Translations under genes and position numbers: made by a program
Part shown: in pieces, positions 1-10,113 of the stretch
Layout of the letters: every line of letters begins with the position of its first letter
Numbering within the stretch: position 1 is the stretch's first letter
Assembly (NCBI GenBank): GCA_027533395.1
Contig: JAPZUF010000027.1
Location: 1-43,045 of the forward strand
Length of the DNA stretch: 43,045 nt
Reading direction: 5' to 3'
Source: Cyclobacteriaceae bacterium
Lineage (GTDB): Bacteria > Bacteroidota > Bacteroidia > Cytophagales > Cyclobacteriaceae
Notes under the pieces: model-generated
The model's input: the letters and a program-made list of their open reading frames with translations, nothing else
Databases searched by the model: none
What the model was told of the DNA's origin: nothing

Positions 1-1
1 C

Positions 2-2179
2 GACAAAGTAGTAACGAACTTAGGTAGTGTAACGATCAACAAGAGTTTAGTGGGTCAGGGAGCTACATCACGATGGGTGAACAGGTCTGGCTCGACATTG
101 CGAGTGGCAGAAACGTTGTTACTCACAGGTGTGTTAGATGCACAAGAAAGTGGAAACACAGTAGAATACAATGGTAATGCAGCGCAAACTTTAAAAGTAT
201 CACTCAATAATTTATACGGAAATTTAGTTATTGCTGGATCGAGTATAAAGTCATTAGGAGGATTAACAAAAGTACAAAATAACATTACACTATCTAGTAC
301 TTTGGCCATTGGCACACAATTGTTGGAATTAGCTGGTAATTTTACCAACACAGGCGTATTAACGTCAACAGGTGCAGGGCAAATTACATTTAATGGAACG
401 GGCGATCAAACTATTACAAGTAATACAACTATTGTGGTACGGAATGTTCGTATCAATAAACCTGCTGGTGTTTTAACGCTGACCAATACAAATTTAAATG
501 TAAGTGCGGCATTAACCTTAACGATAGGTAACATTGTTACAGGAACCAATAAAGTAATAGTAGGTACAGGTACAGGTGTTGGATTATTAGGCACAATATC
601 TTCTACAGGAAATTCTTTCATTGAAGGAAGATTGGAGCGTTACATTAGCAATGCAAGTGGTAATAATAATAGTGCAGCTCTTTCTTTTCCGATAAGCAAC
701 AATGGAGCTACAAGAACAGCAACTCTAACATTAATAGGAACAGCAGGTACTATCAATGGTTCATTAACCCTTAACTTTTTACCTACCAATCCTGGCAATA
801 CAGGAATGCCATTAGATGATGCCGGCACATCGCTCTTTAATACATTCTTCGAAGGATATTGGCAATTAACACCTGCCAATGGACTTACCTCAAACAATAT
901 TAACGTTGAGCTAAATGGTCAAGGATTCACTAGCTATTCTTTAGCTACTGCCAGATTAGTAACGCGCCCAAGCGGTACAACACCCTGGACGCTGAGCGGT
1001 ACACATGTAGCATCGAGTGGCTCAATAGCGCAGAGAAATGGTATTGGTTACGTGGCAGCAGAAATTGCTTTTGCAGATGTTAACAATTGCGACCAGCCTA
1101 ATACAAATTCAATAACTGGTAACACTTCAGTTTGTATCAATACCAACAATGAAGATTATACGGCTGTAGGTGGATTAACCGGTTCTACCTATACTTGGAA
1201 CGTTACAGGTGGTACAATTATAGGATACAATGCCGGAGGTGGAAACGTAACGGTTAGCGCACGTACTTCCATTACAGGGGTGGGTTACCAAACTGTTCGA
1301 ATCAATTGGGGCGCTACCGGTGGCGCAGGAACAATTTCAGTTTCGGAAAACAATAATTTTTCTCCAGTATTTGGTTGCGGTGCTGGAAGTCCTGTGGTTA
1401 CAAATGTTACGATTCATCCGCTTCCTACTTCGGTAATTTCAGGTAATACCACTGCTAGTCCTGGAGAGGTAGATGCAGCCTTTACCGTAATTGCAAATGC
1501 AGGATATACCTATAGTTGGAGCGTTGTTGGAGGCACTATCGATGGAGGAACGGGAACGGGAACTGTGCCCGATCCTAGCATAAGATCTGGAGCTTCCTTA
1601 AATGCCATCACCATAGATTGGGGAACAACACCAGGTAATTACACAGTTCAAGTTACAGCTACTAATAACACTCCATGTGCCAATGTTTCCGCAGCAATAG
1701 TTAGTTTACCTGTAACAATTATCAACGAAATTACGAGTACAGGTAACAGCGTAAACTGGAGCCAAGCCTCAACGTGGTCGGCCAATCGCGTACCAACTGC
1801 TTTCGATAACGTTCGGATACTGGCAGGGCATAGAGTATCCGTTAATATTGATAATGCAGCAGTCAACAATTTTGTAGTGGCTGCCGGAGCTGATTTCGAA
1901 ATTGAAGACCAAAGAGAAATTACGGTAAACGGAAACTTGCGCGTAGATGGTGATATCGAATTTTTTGATGGTGGAAATATTGAGACGCTAGGAATTATCA
2001 TGGCTGGCGATGGTAAAGAATTCTCAGGAACAGGAAGAATCTTTACCCAAACATCTATTAACACAGGTCAAACTAATCCGCATGTTGTTTTCAATGGCAA
2101 CACAACCATTGCTGCCGGAACAAATATTGAAATATTCAGTACAGATAATGACTACAGCAATATTGTAAGAATAGAAACA
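2..2179 (+). repeat. Repeat unit 1 of the giant surface protein (726 codons)
   Basis: This unit runs from the anchor DKVVTN...SLVG at base 2 to the matching anchor at 2180. It holds the same ordered modules as units 2 and 3: NTVEYNG block, FNG-DQTI block, 'FEGYW' block, two PKD-like modules, and the 'QREITVNGNL...DGGNIE' block. The first bases of the window fall exactly within a repeat, so at least part of another unit lies upstream. Similarity was judged by eye at protein level; the DNA has diverged, so this is not a recent exact duplication. Confidence 0.75.
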
Positions 2180-5100
2180 GATAAAGTAGTAACAAACTTT
2201 GGCCGCGTTTCCATTAACAAAAGTTTAGTAGGAGGAGGTGCAGCCAGTCAGTGGGTGAACAAAGCTGGCTCACAATTATTGGTTAGTGAGGTCTTAATGC
2301 TAACCGGAATTTTAGATGCCAGCGAAGCTGATAACCTTGTTGTATATAATGGTTCAGTGGCACAAAGTATCAAACAGACATTGTTAAGTTATGCAAACTT
2401 GCAATTAGCTGGGGCATCAACAAAATCTTTATCAGGCAACACAATCGTCACAGGAAATTTAACCATCAGTAGTGGGCTCGACCTAAATTTATTTAATCTT
2501 TTATTAGGAGGAAACTGGACCAATACCGGAGCCTTTACCCCCGGCAGCACACGCGTAACTTTTAATGGTTCGACAGATCAATCAGTTTCAAACTCAACTG
2601 GCGAAACTTTTGGTAGAGTTACGATAGATAAACCTGCTGGCAGTTTAACCTTATTAAACAATGTAACAGCTACAAACGATTTAGTTTTTATAAAAGGAAA
2701 TGTTGTTACGGGAGCAAACAAATTTACTTTGGGAACAAGTAGTGCAGAAGGTACGCTTGATCTTTCATTATACACGAGCGGAGCATTCATTGGTAAATTC
2801 GAACGCTTTGTGGATACATCTGCTCCACACCAATTTGTATTTCCGGTAGGCACAACAACTTCTTATCGACCCGTTACGGTAGACTTTACAACAATTTCTA
2901 CTTCTGGCGCAATCATCACAGAGTTTGTTTCTTCTGCACCTGGCTCAAATGGCTTACCTGTTGATGAATCGCCTGCAGCTTATTTGGTGCGCAATGCTTT
3001 TACAGAAGGATATTGGAACATTACTTCTCCGGCACCAAATGCTATCTCATTTACAGAACTAGATGTTGATTTAACCGCAACAAACTTTACAAGCTTTACG
3101 ATTGATGCTGCAACACGTGTTTTATCACGTGTAAATGCATCATCTCCTTGGTTATTAAATGGCGTGCATGTAGCAGCAACTGGAAATATAGCACAACGAG
3201 ATAATTTGGCTTCACTTCCATTAGATATAGCATTAGGAGATGATACGAATTGTGTTACTCCTACAACAAGTGCTATTACGAGAGTTTCGGGCACAGATTG
3301 CATCAACACATCTTCAGTATATCAGGTAACGAATACCCCTGCATCTACCTATACCTGGAGCGTTACTGGCGGTACAATTACGGCAGGACAAGGATCCAAT
3401 CAGGTTACTATTTTATGGGCTTCTAACGGAGGTACATACGATTTAACAGTAACAGAAAATAATAGCGGAGGAGGAGGTTGCGGCCTTGGTACACCGGTAA
3501 CACTATCGGTAGGTGTAAACCCCGTACCGTTATCAGCAATTTTCGGACCTGTTGAAGTTGCTGCCAATTCTAATGGAATTGCCTATAGCGTTTCTAATAT
3601 TGCAGGTTATACTTATGACTGGACGGTAGTTGGCGGAACACGTGTAGGAACTGGAAATGCCATTACTGTTAACTGGGGAACAGCTGGCAACGGTTCTGTA
3701 AGTGTTTTCGGAACTTTTACAGCTTGTGGTGTTGTAACAGAAACACAAACCATAAATGTAGATATCTATCCAACTATCCAAAGTAATAATACAGGTGGTG
3801 GCAATTGGAGCAACGCAGGTACTTGGTTTCCGTCTGTTGTTCCACAAGCATCGAATAGTGTGGTAATCAGAGGTACAGATATTGTAAATGTAAATATTGA
3901 CAATGCGCTTATTAATAATTTAACAGTGGATGCTGCAGCAAGATTAATCATCAATGACCAGAGAGAAATTTCAGCCAGTGGTAATGTTACTATCAATGGT
4001 GTTGTAGAATTTCAGGATGGTGGAAACATTGAAAGCTTAGGATTGGTGATGATAGGCGCCAACACAATTTTAAGTGGTACTGGACAGATTATTACAAATG
4101 CGGCCATCAATGGCGGCCAAACAAACACAATGTTACGTTTCAATGCGAATGTAACGATAGCTTCCGGAACTAATTTAACAGTATCTGCTACCGATATAGA
4201 TTACAATGATTTAGTAACAATAGAAGCAGGAAGAATTGTAAACAATGAAGGAACGTTTACTGTGACCAGAAATTTGGTTGGTGCAAATGCAACTTCGAGT
4301 CGTTGGAATAATGCCACCGGAGGGACACTTATAATTGGGGGTACGCTATTGGCTACAGGTCGTTTAGATGCTTCGCAGGCAGGAAACACAGTAACTTATA
4401 ATGGTAACGTTAATCAAAATGTTAAAGCACCCTTAAGTACATATAGCAGTTTATCTTTTGCGGGTAGCAATCAAAAACTTTTGTTATCCAATACAATTGT
4501 TACTGAAAACTTAACTATTGCAGGAACAGCAGATTTTAGATTGAATTCAAGAAACTTAACGGTTGGAGGGAACTTTACCAGAACAGGAACTTTTACGCCT
4601 GGCACTAATTCAGTAACCTTAAATGGAACAAGCGACCAAACTATAACAACTGCAAGTAATTTCCACACACTCATTATCAATAAGCTGTCAGGTAATGTTG
4701 TTTTATCAGGAGATGCTTCTGTTAGCAACGTGCTTACGATGACCCAAGGAAATATCATTTCAGGAAGTAATAAAATCACCTTAGGTACTTCTGCACCAGC
4801 AATCGGCACACTGAATTATACTGCAGGAAGAATTATAGGAAGATTTGAACGATGGCTCGCCACAGCAAATACAAATACATCCCTACGTTTTCCTGTTGGT
4901 ACAACAATCGATGATTTACCTTTCTTTATTTCATTCGATAATTTGAGTACAGGTGGAAGTCTAACGGTAACATTTAATACTACAGACCCTGGTTATGGAA
5001 ATTTACCAATTACAGAAAGTAGCACAACAATTTTCCACGCATTCGATGAAGGTTTCTGGGATGTAACGAACAACGGAATTACCACAACTTCTTACGATGT

Positions 5101-8100
5101 GGATGTAACAGCTAACAATTTTGATAGCTATATATTTGATGCAGTTGGGGCTAATAGAATACTAGCTCGAGCTGATGGCACTTCGAATTGGAATAGTCCG
5201 ATTCCTGGTGTTCATGTTGCTGGTTCTGGAGCAGTTGTATCTAGAGATAATATTAACCTTACACTGAATGCGGAGTTTGCAGTTGGAGCTATCGAAGATT
5301 GCCCTGCTATCAATACCAGCATAATTACAGGTAACACCAGTGTTTGTTCTAATACAACAACCGAAGTATATTCTGTTGCCAACGTAGCCGGCTCTACGTA
5401 TACTTGGACCGTGGCTGGAGCAACTTTTACCGGACAAGGCACTAATTCCATTACCATTACGAACTGGGGCAGCGGAGGTGTCAAAACCGTAAGCGTCATT
5501 GAATCCAATGCTTGTGAAACTGGCATTGCGCAAAATCTTTCAGTAGATGTTCATCCTATTTTATATGGAACAGTTTCTGGCAATACCTCTGTTATTCCTT
5601 TTGCAACAGGCGAAACATATAGCGTACCGTTTAGAACAGGCTATTGTTACCAATGGAACATCACAAGTGGAAGTGGCACAATAGTATCTACCTCAGCTAA
5701 CGGAAGTTCCGTTGTCATCAATTGGGGTAATGTTTCTTCTACCTTGCAAGTAGTCGTAAAATATGTTGGAGGCGGAACGTGCGCAGATCCTGCAGCATGC
5801 GCGGGGACAACAGAAACCATCAATATACCTATTACCATCACTTCTGTGTTTACATCAACAGCAACCGGAGGAAACTGGAACGCCCCCGCTACTTGGTTGT
5901 GCAATTGTGTTCCGCCCAACAATGCAAATATTGAAATCAGAACTACAGGTGTAAACGAAGTAATTCTTACTAATAACAATGTAATAGTTGGTAATGTAGA
6001 TATTGGTGTTGGTGCACGATTGAACAACAACGGTTTCTTATTAACTGTAAATGGAGATTATCTTTTAAACGGCACGCATAGTGGAAACGGAAATACCATT
6101 ATCACAGGAAGCACAAGTGGCACATGGTCAGGTAACGGAGCGAAGACAGGAGGTAGTTTAACATTTAGTCAACCTCGTACCATTACATCTGGCACAATGA
6201 CAATCGCAGGCGATGTGTTGCTCAATCCGAATGTTACGCTTACCAATAACGGAGATGTTACTTTGCAAGGAAACTTGCAAGGTGCTAACAATACCAACTC
6301 AATTTGGACAAACGGTGCAGGTTCTAAGTTAACAATCGAAGGGACATTCAATTCTGGAAGAATTAATGCCGGAGCAAGCAACAATACAGTTGAATATGTA
6401 GCTAACAGCGCACAGAATATACGTTTGCCAATTGGCTCACCAGGTTCGTATTTTAATTTAGTAGTTAGTGGCAATGCGACCAAAACGCTGACTGGCGATG
6501 CGCAAATTCAAAATCTGATAATCGATCCAAGCAATACAGAATCAACTGTTTTTGATGCTGGAGCATTTACCTTAACCGTTAATGGAGACATTACTAATAA
6601 CCAAACTTTAACCAGCACTGGAACAGTTATTATTGCCGGTACAGCTGCCAGCCAAAGTATTTTGGGCAATCCAGTTTCTAATTCGTTTACCAATTTACAA
6701 GTAAACAAACCCGCGGGAACAACTTTCAATTATAATCCTTCTGCTGCAAGTATCAGTACTTCGTTGAATGTTGTAAGCGGAACTTTCAGATTATCTAGCG
6801 CAGGTAATCTTTCATTAAGCGGAAATGTTTCTATCGGAACATCCGGAACATTAGATGCAACTAACATTGGTACTTTAACAACCGGAGGAAACTTTACAAA
6901 AACCGGCAGTGGTGTTTTCACTCCCGGTTCCTCTACTTTAATATTTAATGCAGGGGTGGCACGAACAGTAAGTGGCGCTAACCTTACTTTCTTCAACTTA
7001 GAAAAAACAGGAGGTTCCACACTTACCTTTACGGGAGGAAATAAAACTATTTCCAACTCATTGTTATTGAGTGGTGGTAACATCGTTACTTCATCCTCGA
7101 GTTTATTAATACTTGCAGACAATGCAACAGTTACACCTGATGGCGGTTCTGCTTCTGCCTTTGTTTCAGGCCCGGTAAGGAAAATTGGAAACGATTATCC
7201 TTTTGTTTTCCCAATTGGAAAAGGTTCTCGTTGGTCGAGGTTGGCCATCTCTTCACCTAACGGTACCCTAAATGCTTCAGATGCGTTTACGGCAGAATAT
7301 TTTACCAATCCAGCTCCTAATCCTTCGAGTGTTAGCAATGCAGTGCGAGTAAGCGGAAGAGAATATTGGGACATCACGCGCAACATAGGTAACGCTCAAC
7401 CAAGAGTTACTTTTCATTGGGAGGATGGAACTTTCAGTCAGATCACACAATTATCTTCTTTGTTAGGTATGCATTACAACAGCAGCACTTCACAATGGGA
7501 AAACATGTGTCCGTGCGTGACAACCGGAAGTGCAACGAGTGGCACCATTACTACCGGCAACTTCACCAGCTTTAGTCCGGCAACCTTCGGTTCATCATCA
7601 TTCTCTGAAAATCCTTTACCAGTTGTATTGCTAAGCTTTACTGCGAAAGAAAATGCAGGCCTGGTTAATTTATTCTGGCAAACAGCAACAGAAATAAATG
7701 CTGATGGTTATGAAATTGAATATGCAGCCGATGGAGAGAATTTTATAATGATCGGAAATGTAAAAGCAGCAGGTAATTCAAATTCATTGTTAAACTATAC
7801 CTTTAATCATACCACTCCGGCTCAAGGTAAAAATTATTATCGCTTGAAAATGCTTGATCTAGATGGTACTTTCGAATACTCTGAAGTACGTTTGGTAGAA
7901 GTATTAAATGCCAAACCGGCAATTGCGATACAAGTTGTGCCGAATCCTGTCATCAACAGAAATATGGTGATACAGGTGGATACCAACTTAAATGGAATCG
8001 ATGCACAAATCAGAATAATCGATATGCAAGGAAGAGTTGTGTTGATAGAAGATTTTGCAGCAAGTGATTTTAGCAATAGAATAGAATTGAAAACTGAGAA

Positions 8101-8182
8101 TAAACTTTCTGCAGGCATGTACATCGTGGAAGTTTCAATCGGTTTAAAATCAGCTCAGACCCGTGCCGTCATTATGAATTAA
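2..8182 (+). CDS. Giant repetitive T9SS-secreted surface protein, 5' end outside window
   Basis: The frame is open from base 2, so this is the C-terminal 2,726 residues of a longer protein; the GTG at 50 is internal. The sequence is Thr/Ser/Asn/Gly-rich and is built of large repeat units (listed separately) that alternate beta-strand-rich 'NTVEYNG..AQ' and 'FNG..DQTI' stretches with PKD/Ig-like modules ('ITGNTSVC...STYTW', around 1081, 3250 and 5300) and 'NW..A.TW...VP' modules (around 1750, 3800 and 5870). From about 7610 comes a 'PLPVVLLSF.A...W.TA.E.NADGYEIE..DG' fibronectin-like module that commonly precedes the sorting domain. The last about 84 residues (VVPNPV...IRIIDMQGRVV...LSAGMYIVEV) are a T9SS type A C-terminal sorting domain. 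It is probably a cell-surface or secreted adhesin-like or structural protein; no catalytic motif is visible. The secretion route is well supported, the function is not. Confidence 0.9.
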   Translation, partial: DKVVTNLGSVTINKSLVGQGATSRWVNRSGSTLRVAETLLLTGVLDAQESGNTVEYNGNAAQTLKVSLNNLYGNLVIAGSSIKSLGGLTKVQNNITLSSTLAIGTQLLELAGNFTNTGVLTSTGAGQITFNGTGDQTITSNTTIVVRNVRINKPAGVLTLTNTNLNVSAALTLTIGNIVTGTNKVIVGTGTGVGLLGTISSTGNSFIEGRLERYISNASGNNNSAALSFPISNNGATRTATLTLIGTAGTINGSLTLNFLPTNPGNTGMPLDDAGTSLFNTFFEGYWQLTPANGLTSNNINVELNGQGFTSYSLATARLVTRPSGTTPWTLSGTHVASSGSIAQRNGIGYVAAEIAFADVNNCDQPNTNSITGNTSVCINTNNEDYTAVGGLTGSTYTWNVTGGTIIGYNAGGGNVTVSARTSITGVGYQTVRINWGATGGAGTISVSENNNFSPVFGCGAGSPVVTNVTIHPLPTSVISGNTTASPGEVDAAFTVIANAGYTYSWSVVGGTIDGGTGTGTVPDPSIRSGASLNAITIDWGTTPGNYTVQVTATNNTPCANVSAAIVSLPVTIINEITSTGNSVNWSQASTWSANRVPTAFDNVRILAGHRVSVNIDNAAVNNFVVAAGADFEIEDQREITVNGNLRVDGDIEFFDGGNIETLGIIMAGDGKEFSGTGRIFTQTSINTGQTNPHVVFNGNTTIAAGTNIEIFSTDNDYSNIVRIETDKVVTNFGRVSINKSLVGGGAASQWVNKAGSQLLVSEVLMLTGILDASEADNLVVYNGSVAQSIKQTLLSYANLQLAGASTKSLSGNTIVTGNLTISSGLDLNLFNLLLGGNWTNTGAFTPGSTRVTFNGSTDQSVSNSTGETFGRVTIDKPAGSLTLLNNVTATNDLVFIKGNVVTGANKFTLGTSSAEGTLDLSLYTSGAFIGKFERFVDTSAPHQFVFPVGTTTSYRPVTVDFTTISTSGAIITEFVSSAPGSNGLPVDESPAAYLVRNAFTEGYWNITSPAPNAISFTELDVDLTATNFTSFTIDAATRVLSRVNASSPWLLNGVHVAATGNIAQRDNLASLPLDIALGDDTNCVTPTTSAITRVSGTDCINTSSVYQVTNTPASTYTWSVTGGTITAGQGSNQVTILWASNGGTYDLTVTENNSGGGGCGLGTPVTLSVGVNPVPLSAIFGPVEVAANSNGIAYSVSNIAGYTYDWTVVGGTRVGTGNAITVNWGTAGNGSVSVFGTFTACGVVTETQTINVDIYPTIQSNNTGGGNWSNAGTWFPSVVPQASNSVVIRGTDIVNVNIDNALINNLTVDAAARLIINDQREISASGNVTINGVVEFQDGGNIESLGLVMIGANTILSGTGQIITNAAINGGQTNTMLRFNANVTIASGTNLTVSATDIDYNDLVTIEAGRIVNNEGTFTVTRNLVGANATSSRWNNATGGTLIIGGTLLATGRLDASQAGNTVTYNGNVNQNVKAPLSTYSSLSFAGSNQKLLLSNTIVTENLTIAGTADFRLNSRNLTVGGNFTRTGTFTPGTNSVTLNGTSDQTITTASNFHTLIINKLSGNVVLSGDASVSNVLTMTQGNIISGSNKITLGTSAPAIGTLNYTAGRIIGRFERWLATANTNTSLRFPVGTTIDDLPFFISFDNLSTGGSLTVTFNTTDPGYGNLPITESSTTIFHAFDEGFWDVTNNGITTTSYDVDVTANNFDSYIFDAVGANRILARADGTSNWNSPIPGVHVAGSGAVVSRDNINLTLNAEFAVGAIEDCPAINTSIITGNTSVCSNTTTEVYSVANVAGSTYTWTVAGATFTGQGTNSITITNWGSGGVKTVSVIESNACETGIAQNLSVDVHPILYGTVSGNTSVIPFATGETYSVPFRTGYCYQWNITSGSGTIVSTSANGSSVVINWGNVSSTLQVVVKYVGGGTCADPAACAGTTETINIPITITSVFTSTATGGNWNAPATWLCNCVPPNNANIEIRTTGVNEVILTNNNVIVGNVDIGVGARLNNNGFLLTVNGDYLLNGTHSGNGNTIITGSTSGTWSGNGAKTGGSLTFSQPRTITSGTMTIAGDVLLNPNVTLTNNGDVTLQGNLQGANNTNSIWTNGAGSKLTIEGTFNSGRINAGASNNTVEYVANSAQNIRLPIGSPGSYFNLVVSGNATKTLTGDAQIQNLIIDPSNTESTVFDAGAFTLTVNGDITNNQTLTSTGTVIIAGTAASQSILGNPVSNSFTNLQVNKPAGTTFNYNPSAASISTSLNVVSGTFRLSSAGNLSLSGNVSIGTSGTLDATNIGTLTTGGNFTKTGSGVFTPGSSTLIFNAGVARTVSGANLTFFNLEKTGGSTLTFTGGNKTISNSLLLSGGNIVTSSSSLLILADNATVTPDGGSASAFVSGPVRKIGNDYPFVFPIGKGSRWSRLAISSPNGTLNASDAFTAEYFTNPAPNPSSVSNAVRVSGREYWDITRNIGNAQPRVTFHWEDGTFSQITQLSSLLGMHYNSSTSQWENMCPCVTTGSATSGTITTGNFTSFSPATFGSSSFSENPLPVVLLSFTAKENAGLVNLFWQTATEINADGYEIEYAADGENFIMIGNVKAAGNSNSLLNYTFNHTTPAQGKNYYRLKMLDLDGTFEYSEVRLVEVLNAKPAIAIQVVPNPVINRNMVIQVDTNLNGIDAQIRIIDMQGRVVLIEDFAASDFSNRIELKTENKLSAGMYIVEVSIGLKSAQTRAVIMN
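2180..4228 (+). repeat. Repeat unit 2 of the giant surface protein (683 codons)
   Basis: It begins at DKVVTNFGRVSINKSLVG and repeats the module order of unit 1, including 'NAFTEGYWNIT' (about 2995), 'CINTSSVYQV...STYTWSV' (about 3300) and 'DQREISASGNV...DGGNIESLG' (about 3957-4040). Confidence 0.75.
4229..6229 (+). repeat. Repeat unit 3 of the giant surface protein (667 codons)
   Basis: It begins at GRIVNNEGTFTVTRNLVG and contains 'HAFDEGFWDVT' (about 5035), 'SVCSNTTTEVYSV...STYTWTV' (about 5340) and 'GGNWNAPATWLCNCVPP' (about 5870). Its last block ('GARLNNNGFLLTVNGDYLLNG') has diverged from the 'QREI' block of units 1 and 2. Confidence 0.7.
6230..7600 (+). repeat. Partial, diverged repeat unit 4 of the giant surface protein
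   Basis: It begins at NVTLTNNGDVTLQGNLQG and keeps the 'NTVEYVANSAQ' block and the 'FPIGKG...REYWDIT' block. It lacks the PKD-like modules and instead runs into the fibronectin-like and sorting domains. The end coordinate is approximate. Confidence 0.6.
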
Positions 8183-8227
8183 CACAAGCATCTTTAGCCA
8201 AAGCATAGCGCTCTCGCTTTTAATGCC

Positions 8228-8235
8228 TATATTTG
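8228..8235 (+). promoter_or_regulatory. Predicted typA promoter, -7 box TATATTTG
   Basis: TATATTTG matches the Bacteroidota -7 consensus TAnnTTTG exactly. No clear TTTG -33 element lies 19-21 bases upstream. Transcription would begin near 8240, giving a leader of about 50 bases before typA. Confidence 0.6.
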
Positions 8236-8253
8236 CGCCCTTAAAAATTAGTA

Positions 8254-8280
8254 AACCTGCCTCACTGGCTGGGGCAGGTT
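8254..8280 (+). promoter_or_regulatory. Hairpin in the typA leader
   Basis: AACCTGCC (8254-8261) pairs perfectly with GGCAGGTT (8273-8280) around an 11-base loop, ending 10 bases before the typA ATG. It lies downstream of the predicted promoter, so it should be part of the mRNA leader. It lacks a strong U-tract, so a terminator is unlikely. A role as a translational or temperature-responsive element is only a guess. Confidence 0.4.
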
Positions 8281-8290
8281 CTTCAAACTT

Positions 8291-10099
8291 ATGGACGTAA
8301 ATAAAATCAGAAACATCGCCATTATTGCCCACGTAGACCACGGCAAAACTACTTTAGTTGATAAACTGTTAGTGGCTGGTCAGCTTTTTAAAGACCACGA
8401 AAAGCCTGGTGAATTAATCATGGATAACAATGATCTCGAGCGCGAGCGTGGTATCACAATCCTTGCTAAAAACGTTTCTGTACGTTATAAAGATTATAAG
8501 ATCAATGTTATCGATACTCCTGGTCACAGTGATTTTGGTGGTGAAGTAGAGCGTGTACTCAACATGGCCGATGGTTGTTTGTTGTTGGTAGATGCCTTCG
8601 AAGGACCAATGCCTCAAACTCGTTTTGTATTACAAAAAGCATTGCAGATGGGTTTGAAACCTATCGTTGTAATTAATAAAGTAGACAAGAAAAACTGTAC
8701 GCCTGACGAAGTGCACGAACAAGTGTTCGACCTCATGTTTCAGTTAGAAGCCAATGAATACCAGTTGGATTTTCCTACTTTCTATGGCTCGGCTAAACAA
8801 GGCTGGATGAGCACCGATTGGAAACAACCCACTACTGATATTACTTCCTTATTAGAAGGAATCATCGAACATATTCCTGCTCCCAAAATTGATGTAGGTA
8901 CTACCCAAATGCTAATCACATCATTAGAGTATTCTTCTTACATCGGTCGTGTAGCCATTGGTCGTATGCACCGCGGTACTTTAAAGCCAGGACAGCAAAT
9001 TGCTTTAATGAAACGCGATGGCAGTGGATTTTCTAAAATGCGTATCAAAGATTTATATGTGTTCGAAGGCTTTGGTAAAGAAAAAGTAGAAGAAGTAAAT
9101 GCAGGAGAAATTTGTGCAGTTGTTGGGTTAGAAGGCTTCGAAATTGGCGATACCATTGCCGATGTTGAAAAGCCTGAAGCATTGAAAGCCATTGCGATTG
9201 ATGAACCAACGATGAGTATGTTGTTTACCATCAACAACTCTCCATTCTATGGCAAAGAAGGAAAGTTTGTTACTTCTCGACACATCAAAGAAAGATTAGA
9301 AAAAGAGTTAGAAAAAAATCTGGCTTTGCGTGTTGGCGAAACAGGTTCTGCCGATAGTTTCATGGTGTTTGGTCGTGGTGTATTGCACTTATCAGTTTTA
9401 ATTGAAACCATGCGCAGAGAAGGCTACGAATTACAAATTGGCCAGCCTCAAGTTATTTTCAAAGAGATTGATGGTGTGAAGTGTGAACCGATTGAAGAGT
9501 TAACAATTGACTTACCTGAAACAGATGCAGGTAAGGCTATTGAAACCGTATCGCAGCGCAAAGGCGAAATGTTAAACATGGAGCCTAAAGGCGATCGCAT
9601 GATTTTGAAGTTCAACATTCCTTCACGCGGTATCATCGGGTTAAGAAATTATTTATTAAACGTTACAGCTGGTGAAGCAATCGTTACACACCGGTTCTTA
9701 GAATACCAACCATATAAAGGAGAAATTCCTGGTCGTATCAATGGTTCGTTAATTGTGATGGAACAAGGTGAAGCCATTGCATACAGCTTACATAACTTAC
9801 AAGACAGAGGTAAATTCTTTATTGAAGAAGGAACACCTGTTTACGAAGGACAAGTAATAGGAGAACACAGCCGTGCCGGTGATTTGGTAATCAACGTTAC
9901 CAAAACAAAAAAATTGACTAACATGCGTGCTTCTGGTGCTGATGAAAAAATGCGCATCGCTCCTCCTATCATTTTTAGTTTAGAAGAAGCCTTAGAATAT
10001 ATTCAATCGGATGAATATGTTGAAGTAACACCAAAATCAATCCGTTTGCGTAAAATTTATTTAACAGAAAACGAACGCAAGCGTTTCTCTAAAAATTAA
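8291..10099 (+). CDS. typA: Ribosome-associated GTPase BipA/TypA
   Basis: This is a translational GTPase of the elongation-factor family that binds the ribosome at the EF-G site and helps 50S assembly and stress or cold adaptation. All G motifs are present: P-loop AHVDHGKT (13-20), switch I 'LERERGIT' (49-56), DTPGH (75-79) and NKVD (129-132). EF-Tu-like domain 2, EF-G-like domains and the BipA-specific C-terminal domain follow. The length of 602 residues is the usual one for the family. The ATG at 8291 gives the canonical N-terminus (MDVNKIRNIAIIAHVDHGKT). The gene stands alone: its own promoter lies upstream and a clear terminator follows. Confidence 0.97.
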   Translation: MDVNKIRNIAIIAHVDHGKTTLVDKLLVAGQLFKDHEKPGELIMDNNDLERERGITILAKNVSVRYKDYKINVIDTPGHSDFGGEVERVLNMADGCLLLVDAFEGPMPQTRFVLQKALQMGLKPIVVINKVDKKNCTPDEVHEQVFDLMFQLEANEYQLDFPTFYGSAKQGWMSTDWKQPTTDITSLLEGIIEHIPAPKIDVGTTQMLITSLEYSSYIGRVAIGRMHRGTLKPGQQIALMKRDGSGFSKMRIKDLYVFEGFGKEKVEEVNAGEICAVVGLEGFEIGDTIADVEKPEALKAIAIDEPTMSMLFTINNSPFYGKEGKFVTSRHIKERLEKELEKNLALRVGETGSADSFMVFGRGVLHLSVLIETMRREGYELQIGQPQVIFKEIDGVKCEPIEELTIDLPETDAGKAIETVSQRKGEMLNMEPKGDRMILKFNIPSRGIIGLRNYLLNVTAGEAIVTHRFLEYQPYKGEIPGRINGSLIVMEQGEAIAYSLHNLQDRGKFFIEEGTPVYEGQVIGEHSRAGDLVINVTKTKKLTNMRASGADEKMRIAPPIIFSLEEALEYIQSDEYVEVTPKSIRLRKIYLTENERKRFSKN

Positions 10100-10113
10100 T
10101 ACTAAAAGAAATG

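Noticed and set aside
50-52. GTG at base 50 as the start of the giant surface protein
   Set aside because: The same frame stays open to base 2, and the residues before it (DKVVTN...SL) match the corresponding repeat positions further on, so the protein continues upstream of the window.
3533-5533. Long minus-strand and shifted reading frames within the giant protein gene
   Set aside because: They are antisense or shifted shadows of a repetitive Thr/Asn-rich coding sequence. None has a signal peptide, motif or ribosome binding site of its own.
2-7600. Possible CRISPR array or short tandem DNA repeat in the giant gene
   Set aside because: The repeats are long, diverged protein-level units in a continuous reading frame, without identical short repeats and spacers.
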